Source of the DNA: Chalciporus piperatus
Lineage: Eukaryota > Basidiomycota > Agaricomycetes > Boletales > Boletaceae
Reading direction: 5' to 3'
Assembly (NCBI GenBank): GCA_038093975.1
Contig: JBBPTG010000001.1
Span: forward strand, 1,178,001-1,242,000
DNA: 64,000 nucleotides
This document shows positions 57,101 through 64,000 of the stretch, piece after piece (within the stretch, counting starts at the first letter, position 1; each line of letters begins with the position of its first letter). The notes under the pieces were generated by a model. The model did not search any database and was not told where the DNA came from. It saw only the letters and a list, made by a program, of their open reading frames with translations. A program made the position numbers and the translations under genes.

Positions 57101-57357
57101 GAAGAAATGGCTAGGATGGTGATCAGGTACTGCTGCAGATCCCGCCTCAATACTGATACATACGTGCCATCCCTAGTGAATATTGGTGGATGAGAGGTGG
57201 ATGTGGAATCAGCGAGAGAAGTCCAGTTCCAAGTTCTCTGCGGTTGAGTTTGCTCGTCGTTCATGGGTGGTCTTTCTGGTGGTTGATCCGCTGCATGCTG
57301 CTCTCCGTCTGCAGCGATTGCTTTTGATGTTTTCTTTTTTGTCTTCCGTTCTGGCAT
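54148..57357 (-). CDS. UTP17: WD-repeat protein WDR75/UTP17-like, small-subunit processome
   Basis: Nucleolar t-UTP component that supports pre-18S rRNA transcription and processing. The start MPERKTKKKTSKAI is basic and nucleolar-looking. WD repeats are visible as QLITASLDGTIKIWDF, EILTCLAVHPSEDYFATGD with LGIVRLWYC, AHAVSSLAFTTNGAYLLSGG with SVLVLWQL, MQLVTTGGDGNVKAWRI and RHVSWSHDGSLLAVSTGSSV. The C-terminal third is less repetitive (LYRASSSSPLMEYNLPFDIL, QRSLFEEMFGVPALIDT) with an acidic patch (EGEDDMPVDDFEDA). The last exon has a basic end (KTGRKRSRPSLG). At least six introns are needed. The order of blocks and the QRSLFEEMFG motif are why I prefer UTP17/WDR75 over other WD proteins. Confidence 0.77.
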
Positions 57358-57812
57358 ATCGACTCGGTTTCGCGACCGACAAAAAATCATCCAGGAGTCT
57401 CTCTCGGCATTCACCGGGCCAAATCCGGAAATGTTTCCGATCGTCGCTCTCTCTTTTTTCTTTTGTCAAAAAACATATCGAGTTCTAGCCATCCTTCTCC
57501 ATATGCAAGAACCGAAAGTCCTCGGTGCTTGCCTATACGAAGAAGGGTGTTCTAGCCATGTAGATCTATTCATCACAACATCGCTCATCATCATTATAGA
57601 AAAACAGTGCAAGAAAAGCAAATCCGAGCCGTCAGAGGTACGTTGTAATACATAGAAAATAAAAGCCTGAGCTACAGTCAAAAAAACCGTCCATTGCCGT
57701 TCATTAAGCTCAATCGTGGAGCCGTGTGTCGTCAGTGATGTCCTGCGCAAGGACATGAAAAAAGAGGTTGATCCCGAACTTGCGAGGAAAAGAAGGGAAT
57801 CCAGAGGTCATA
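57358..57812. other. 455 bp intergenic between UTP17-like gene and methyltransferase gene
   Basis: Both neighbours are on the minus strand. The region contains A/T-rich sequence around 57570-57620 and no supported gene. It should hold the UTP17-like promoter and the 3' UTR of the methyltransferase. Confidence 0.35.
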
Positions 57813-60120
57813 TCAGCTGCTTTTGTAGCCCACGAAAGGGCGGACAGAACGACAGTAGCTTTGCAGATCATCGTCGCTTGCATACTGTCTGGCTTCGAGC
57901 ATCGCTTGGTGAAGTCGTTCTTCCTCTACGAGCTCGGCCTTCGAGAGCGGTTCGCGTGGGGGGACTGACCACCCCAGCTCAGCAACCAAGCACCAGAAAG
58001 ATACACGTGCTTGCATATCGCTATTTTCTCATCCATCAGTAGCAATATCGAGACCGCAATCATCCCAACTCACCGCTTGTAGCGTTCAATCAATACCTCG
58101 AACTTGGCCCTGCTCTCCAATTCACCCAACTCCGGGTCACTCTCCCATCCCAACTCCCTGAGTTTGTCCGGTCGGTTTCTCATCCTGTCCATCAGCTCCT
58201 CCCACATCGACTCTTGACAAGCAAGCACGCTCTGATAACTCCAGTAAAGCTGCATCGCAAGCGAGCTTTCGTTCAATTTGTCGACTTCCTCTAATGGAAT
58301 CAGAAAATGAGAGGAAGACCCACTCCCCGTGGTGCTTTCGGCAGAGGACCAATCGACAACATAAAGTGGGCGTTTTGTTTGACACTCAGAGCGGTGAGTG
58401 GGTGAACAAGGGGAAGGTGATCCACTGGAGCTAGCTGTCGGCTGTGTACTGCCATCCGACAGCGAATTACTCCGGTCAAAGAGAGATGACTTGTCCGTCG
58501 ATGCAGAGTTACTGGTTCTTCTAGAATCTGTTGATGAAAAGGATACGGAGAATGGTCGGGGTGTCGGAAGGTCGAATGAACTTGTCGACTGCGGGCTTGC
58601 CTCTGATTTATCCAGGTCACCGCCCAGAAGCAGCGCACTTGCTGGTAAAGGTTGTGGGAGTGCCTGCAGCGGTGATAACGCAGGCATGCGGAAATGCACA
58701 ATCGGTGCCGAGACCACTTGACGGAAATTCGAGGTAATGTGCATAGGAAGAATAGCTGATGAGTCAAATGATCAACACCGCGTTCCCATGACTGTTTCGT
58801 AACCAAACGGTACCCACCAGTCGGGCGTAAATTGATAAACCGGGTTTCAAATACACCATAATACAAACTTTCAAGTAGAGCGTGGTCATGTGGGAGGGGT
58901 TTCGCATCCGGCAGCGGGGGCGGGGATGTTACTGAACGATGCTGCGAGCCATTGGGATGATGGATAGAATCGGAACGTTTATTGCGCACACGAAGTGGCG
59001 CCGTGAACCAGGTTGGAAGAATGGGGAATAAGATGTCTAACAGAGGTTAGTCGTCGGAGATTACCCCACCTAAAAAGAGGCATACCATGCTCAAGCACTT
59101 CCACGACGCCACCGGGGCTCAGGACACGGTTTACCTCCTACAGGATGACAGGTCGTGAACATCCATAATTCGCGACAACACTAAACGAGTAACCTACCTC
59201 CAAGAGGACACCCCACTAGAAAGAGCAAACGCGAGAATAGAAGAACGGGTGAGAAGGCCCAGCTGCCGACATGGTTCCTCAGGCAGTTACTCACCTTATT
59301 CTCGGGAATCCCCCTACCGAGACTATGCATACGAACGTGGTCAAACTCGTCGTCATCGAATGGTAGTTTCGTAGTCAAGCTGAGATACCTCCGTCAGTAC
59401 AAGCAATACTAGCAGTCGCCCACAGCAGATGATTTCGCACTTACAAGTTCCCGTGCACCCATGTTATTCGACTCGCGACTTCCGGGTGCAGTAGAGACAA
59501 GGGTGCCTGTACATCGACGAGGTCGAACCCAACCTGAACAAGGGAGGTGATGTGAGTGCAGGGGGTATTTCGACAAACGCACACGTACAAAGTGGCAATC
59601 TGGCCATTCTTTCGCAGCCTCGAGAATCCAGGTTCCGGCCTAAAAGGAGAAAAACATGGGATAAATGTTAGCGTTGGCTCGGTAAAGCATGAGGTAATAA
59701 CTGCCGGAACAGGGACGGATACATACCCCGCATCCCAAGTCAAGCGAACGCTGCGGAGGGCCATCTGTGAATGGGGCAATAGACACTGATTTCTTGACGT
59801 GGAGTACAAAGCTCAGGTCCATGCTCTCCCTGTATAAGCCAGATCGACAGACCGAGGCGAGTGCGTGTGTTGAGCAGACCACTCGGGAACGACGATAACA
59901 AGGCCACTCACAGCTCCAAAACCTGCCTATCATAGCTCAATGGATACGGTGCCTTTTCTGGATCAAACGAATGGTGTCTATGACCATGTTTGTTCAGAAA
60001 GTCTTTGTTTCTGGGCAGGACACGTCTGCCATTGTTGCACGACTCCAAGGTGGGACGGGGATGGGGAGCCATGGCAGTGGGAGGAAAGGGTGGGGAAGCA
60101 AGGAGGGGGATGCCCATCAT
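57813..60120 (-). CDS. SAM-dependent methyltransferase (class I, Methyltransf_11-like) with Ser-rich insert
   Basis: Exons give MMGIPLLASPPFPPTAMAPH, QKAPYPLSYDRQVLEL, then PPQRSLDLGCGAGTWILEAA (SAM motif I, LDLGCGAGTW, split by an intron after GCG). Further blocks are EWPDCHFVGFDLVDVQAPL, then LTTKLPFDDDEFDHVRMHSL (motif II) and NRVLSPGGVVEVLEHD (motif III-like). After the catalytic half comes a Ser/Thr/Pro-rich region (residues about 290-400) that interrupts the fold. The protein ends with QLYWSYQSVLACQESMWEEL and AELVEEERLHQAMLEARQYA. At least seven introns. The substrate is not evident. The ATG at 60120 was chosen as the first in a good frame; the 5' limit is soft. Confidence 0.8.
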
Positions 60121-60596
60121 GTGTCCTGGTGTGCGTGTGAGAGGATGTATATTAGTGTCCAGGATTGTTCCAGGAGCTTCGAATTCGGTTGATAGTTCTG
60201 CGAATGCCAAGATCGAGTTCGAAGTCTCCGAGAGCGGCGGTGAGTATATCGAAAGCGCCGAAGAGTCCTAGTAGTGGGGGGATGAGGGAACGAAAATGAA
60301 TATAATTGAGTTGTGGGATTATAAGCGTTGGACCAGATTATAGTTAGTAGTACCGAAGCTATGACATGGACTCAGCGTGCGTGGGATGTGCCACCAAGCG
60401 ATGAAATGATCATCAGCGCTGCAGCCACAGTGCCACACAGATCTTGACGACGTCCTCGTTGCCAGCCTACTCACTCCAAATGCAGAAAGGGAGGATATGC
60501 GAGATTAATTATACCGCTAATCTAACCACATTAAAAAGGTCCTTTCGAAGCGAAAACGGTCAATTCTATGTACATCCCAACTCAGTCCTTGACAAT
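60121..60596. other. 476 bp intergenic region upstream of the methyltransferase
   Basis: Between the methyltransferase start and the FSP1-like stop, both on the minus strand. No supported gene is present. It should include the methyltransferase promoter and the 3' UTR of the FSP1-like gene. Confidence 0.3.
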
Positions 60597-61929
60597 CTAG
60601 TAACCCAGGCTAGATCGGAACATGCCGACCATGAGTCCTCTCGATTTCAAAAGCTTTGATAGGAAGTCGCCGATCGTGAATCCCCAGAAGAACGAGAAGT
60701 AGCCCATACCGCCGTTCTGGTGTTTCAAGCATCAGTAACAGACTTGGCGAACCAATCAGCGGATCGGTGCTCACCCTGCCATTAGTGATGATGATGAGTT
60801 CGGGGCTGCCCTTGTACTCCGTTGCCGACTGGCCGCCGGAAAGCAAGCTTAATACGTTTTGCACAACGACCCCTGCATGTGCTGAAACCTTGCCAGCTTG
60901 TTTCTGCTCTGTCCAATCGATGGCATCTCCAACAGCGAAGATGTAAGGGTAGTTGACCAATTGGAGCGTGGGCTTGACCTTGATATAGCCACGGCCAGAC
61001 AGGGAGGACGAACCGAGCGAGTTAACAAACTCGGTGTTTGGGACAGGGCCACGAGCCGAGATCTGAAGAAGCGACTTAGCAGGGCGAGATGTGTGAGCAA
61101 GGTATAGTGTTTACCACGAGATCGGCAGTAGATATTTCAGTTCCCTTACGGGTGACGACGCCAATGCTTCCTTCTTGAGGGAAAGAATCAACGTATTCGT
61201 TGAAGACAAGCTCAACACCACGTGCGCGAAGACGAGAAGCAAGACCGTCGCGGATAGAATCTGGGTAGGTTTTGTTGAGAAGCTGGCTGTCGCCTTGGAC
61301 GATGGTCACTTTCTGGTGCTACAAAACAAATGAGACAAGTCGCAGGTGAGTAAGAGAAAGACATACGGGATATTCGTCTTTGAGTTCACCAGCGAGTTCT
61401 AGGGGAAGCAGAGTGAGTATGGGCATATGTGAACCGCCCTGGTGTACATACCAATACCAACTGCACCACCGCCGACGATGACGACGTGCTTGGCCTTTGC
61501 AAACTTGCTGCGCCACGATTGGATGTGAGGCAAGACGTGCTGTTCATGTACGGGAAGGTCGATGGGACCTTGCCACTTTGAGCCTGATGCAATGACGAGG
61601 ATCTCGTATGGGATGCGTTCACCACCCTCTAGGACGACAACACCGCCGTTGTTGCCTTCCTTTGTTTCGATGGATTCGACGATGCCGACCTTGGTCTGGC
61701 CATTGCCATTCTTGTAGAGTCTGTCGAGGGGGACGAGGGCGGTTTCCTCGAGCTTGGCTGAAGGGCTGACGACGAGACGGAGAGAGGCGGGCAGCGTGAC
61801 GGCATATGAGCGAGGGTTGATGAGGGTGAGGTCATACTTTGACGAGTCGAGTTTAGCAGAGAGACCGGTGGCGACGGCTATTCCTGCGTAACCACCCCCG
61901 ATGATGACGACGTTCTTCTTGGGAGACAT
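60597..61929 (-). CDS. FSP1/AIF-like NAD(P)H oxidoreductase (pyridine nucleotide-disulfide family)
   Basis: Flavoprotein related to ferroptosis suppressor protein 1/AIFM2, which reduces quinones with NAD(P)H. The N-terminal FAD site is NVVIIGGGYAGIAVATGLS. It continues YEILVIASGSKWQGPID, then the NAD(P) site HVVIVGGGAVGI joined by splicing to ELAGELKDEYP. Later blocks are VTIVQGDSQLLNKTYPDSI, ARGPVPNTEFVNSLGSSS and the FAD-contact YIFAVGDAIDWTEQKQAG. The end is GGMGYFSFFWGFTIGDFLS. Residue 2 is Ser, so the N-myristoylation site of human FSP1 (Gly2) is absent. At least five introns. Typical length (about 370 residues). It diverges from the GNL1-like gene. Confidence 0.88.
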
Positions 61930-62117
61930 TTGAGAGAGAGTGATAGTAAATTGTCGAGTCCATGTTGGATGACCAGCTTTTTATTTATGTCTCGACTGCG
62001 TCAAGTTGAAGTTGATGACAACGTTGATGGATGACACGGATGCTGATCGATCGCTGATCAATGAGAGTGAGCTAATTTCCAGTAAATCGGGATATCGACC
62101 TTGCACTCCTCCTCGAG
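61930..62117. promoter_or_regulatory. 188 bp shared divergent promoter, FSP1-like / GNL1-like
   Basis: A 188 bp spacer between divergent start codons containing an A/T-rich TTTTTATTTATG near 61980. No specific factor site is assigned. Confidence 0.4.
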
Positions 62118-64000
62118 ATGCCGCCTATCTCGGGAAAACAACGAAAGGCTCAGCTACAGCTCAAACGTGCCGTCAAACGAGGAGACGCTCCCCCTCCTCC
62201 TCCGACTCATGCCAAGAAAAAGAATAGACCCATTCAGAAACAGAACACACGACAGACACCGGAGGAGAGATTGGCTGCAGATCAGGCCGCCAAGGCAGCA
62301 CGCAAACTTCAAAGCGAGTTCGTCAAGCTAGATAAGAACTTCCTCGATGAAACAAGATCCTTGGCGGGGTCGATCGTCCTTCGCAGACCCATCCCGGGAG
62401 ATATTGCGATCTTGAGAAACGACTGGATCACCCCGACGCCAAAGGGATCTCAGCTGCCACTGACTCAGCTTACGGCTCCAAAGAGGCCGAGGTGGAAATA
62501 CAAAATGTCCAAGGACGAGTTGGACGCCAACGAACAAGCCTACTTTCGTAAGTGGCTCACTCAGCAGGACGCCAACGTCGAGGAATGGCAGTGTGCATTG
62601 AATGCACCATTACCAAGCAACACCGGTCAAACATCCGATCAGGATGAAGACTCGGAACCACGCCAGATGCCATATCCACCCACTCACTTTGAGAGAAACA
62701 TCGAGGTTTGGAGACAGTTGTAAGGCGATCCTCTAGGCTGAGATATCGCGACCCATGTGGTCCTGACAAATTTGACGTGACATAGTTGGCGCGTCACCGA
62801 GATTTCTCAAATCCTTCTCGTCTTACTGGACTCCCGTTGCCCTCCACTCCATCTCCCACCCTCACTTGCCACTTACCTCAACCTTCCCACCTCTTCCCCT
62901 CCATCCGATGATTCTCCTTCCCGCTCTAGAAGATCTACAACGTCCAAAGCTCCTCGCGTCATACTTGTCTTGACAAAGGTTGACATTTCTGGTCCCGCGC
63001 GGACTGCATCATGGATTGCGTATCTCAACGCCAATTATCCCGGTGTACCTGTCGTCCCGGTCGAGGCTTATACAAAAGCAGCCTCATCAGCCGACCAGGG
63101 GCACACCCGCTACGAACCTCATCTTCCGGGAACTTTCAGGGAAAGACTGGTGCACACGATCAGGGATGTTCACCAACAGATGCTCCAGCCTCCTGAATGG
63201 GTTACAGCTCCACGACCCGACGAAAGCGAGGAAGCAAGGCAACAGAGAATTAGTCGTTGGAGGCCCAGAGTCAAGACGACCATCAATTGGGAGGGTGTAA
63301 TCAAGGCAAAAGGAAAGATGGTTGGTAAGGCTGTGGGTGGCGCTGCAATTCCAAAGGGAACGCCAGAGACCGAAGGTCATACTGGCGAGATCGATGAGGG
63401 GCATAATGCCATGTCATCAGACAGCGAGGAGGAGGAGAGTGGTAAAGATGACGGAAAAGACACACACGAATGGAAGGAGCCCGAGTTTCTGACAGTCGGG
63501 CTCATAGGTAAATCAATTCTTACCCCAATGACGATCGCCCAATCAATTGTTCTTTCTCAGGTCAGCCAAATGTTGGAAAGTCTTCCCTGCTGAATGCGAT
63601 ATTTGGAACTACACGAGTGCGTGCATCACGCACGCCCGGGAAGGTGCGTAACTGAACTCCGTGTCATTCATGCCTGTCTGATGCAGTTGTTTCCAGACGA
63701 AGCACTTCCAGACCCTCTTCTGGACATCCGATGTCCGCCTCGTTGACTGCCCTGGACTTGTCATGCCCTCGTTCGTGCCGATGGACATCCAAGTACGCCC
63801 ACTACTTGCTCGGTAATTTTATACTGCTTACTTCTTTCCAAGAACAGGTCCTCTCGGGTGTGCTTCCCATCTCTCGTATCTCTGCGGTTCCTTTCTGCGT
63901 CCACCAAATTGCTCGCCTTCTCCCCTTAGAGCAGGTCCTGGAACTCACGCACCCAATGTTCTCCACATCGCCTGCATTTGCGATGTCTGCATCTAATGCT
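62118..64000 (+). CDS. GNL1-like circularly permuted GTPase (3' end cut by window edge)
   Basis: YRG/HSR1-MMR1-type GTPase, a family linked to ribosome assembly. The start MPPISGKQRKAQLQLKRAVK is basic. The order of GTPase motifs is permuted: first DSRCPPLHLP and LVLTKVD (G4), then after splicing GQPNVGKSSLLNAIFG (G1). RVRASRTPGKTKHFQTLFW (G2) and VRLVDCPGLVMPS (G3) complete it. An acidic insert (DSEEEESGKDDGKD) separates G4 and G1. The intron in G1 falls after LI|GQPN. Later sequence LPISRISAVPFCVHQIARL runs off the right edge without a stop. The identical motif order in human GNL1 and the RTPG(H/K)T segment support the call. At least five introns are seen. Confidence 0.9.

Overview
The window is nuclear DNA from a filamentous basidiomycete, most likely an Agaricomycete. 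Nearly every gene is split by many 45-70 bp GT-AG introns, genes are packed on both strands with intergenic gaps often of only 50-500 bp, and several families are typical of this group (a DUF6533 seven-helix protein, an F-box protein of the basidiomycete type, an acetamidase-like amidase). No rRNA, tRNA, CRISPR, prophage or complete transposon was seen. Coding regions were assembled by reading exons across plausible splice sites by eye, so outer limits are firmer than individual splice positions.

Layout. 1-5 kb: a left-truncated DUF6533 membrane protein and divergent ALG9 (N-glycan mannosyltransferase). 5-9.8 kb: a long orphan protein, a thioredoxin with a C-terminal membrane anchor, and a catalytically degenerate RNase III-like/dsRBD protein whose 3' end lies in a 112 bp foldback repeat. 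9.8-18.3 kb: nucleoporin POM152, inorganic pyrophosphatase and gamma-tubulin complex protein GCP4. 18.4-25 kb: an atypical TBC-domain protein, RRP1, 5-hydroxyisourate hydrolase, the NEDD8 E2 UBC12 and a 2OG-Fe(II) oxygenase. 25-35 kb: the fused aminodeoxychorismate synthase, TTI1, dCMP deaminase and a POP3-like RNase P subunit. 35-45 kb: an amidase, a GNAT acetyltransferase, an FBXO21-like F-box/transglutaminase-like/YccV protein, a ketopantoate reductase and an aldo-keto reductase with micro-exons. 45-54 kb: a PB1-(LIR)-UBA protein, a 1.9 kb gene-poor gap, an intronless F-box/LRR gene and two tandem homeobox genes. 54-64 kb: WDR75/UTP17, a SAM methyltransferase, an FSP1/AIF-like NADH oxidoreductase and a right-truncated GNL1-type circularly permuted GTPase.

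Most genes are unrelated housekeeping genes. No operon-like or biosynthetic cluster is present, although several gene pairs share short divergent promoters (RRP1/HIU hydrolase, GCP4/TBC, FSP1/GNL1). There is a loose theme of ribosome and RNA maturation (RRP1, UTP17, POP3, GNL1) and of precursor supply for nucleotides and cofactors (dCMP deaminase, ADC synthase, ketopantoate reductase).

The candidates for something undescribed are: (1) a p62/SQSTM1-like protein built only of PB1, a DWQRL LIR-like motif and a C-terminal UBA; (2) a tandem homeobox pair sharing an intron position and a C-terminal R[ST]LEWAC motif; (3) a dead RNase III fold joined to a dsRBD; (4) a tail-anchored thioredoxin; and (5) a TBC protein lacking both catalytic finger residues.
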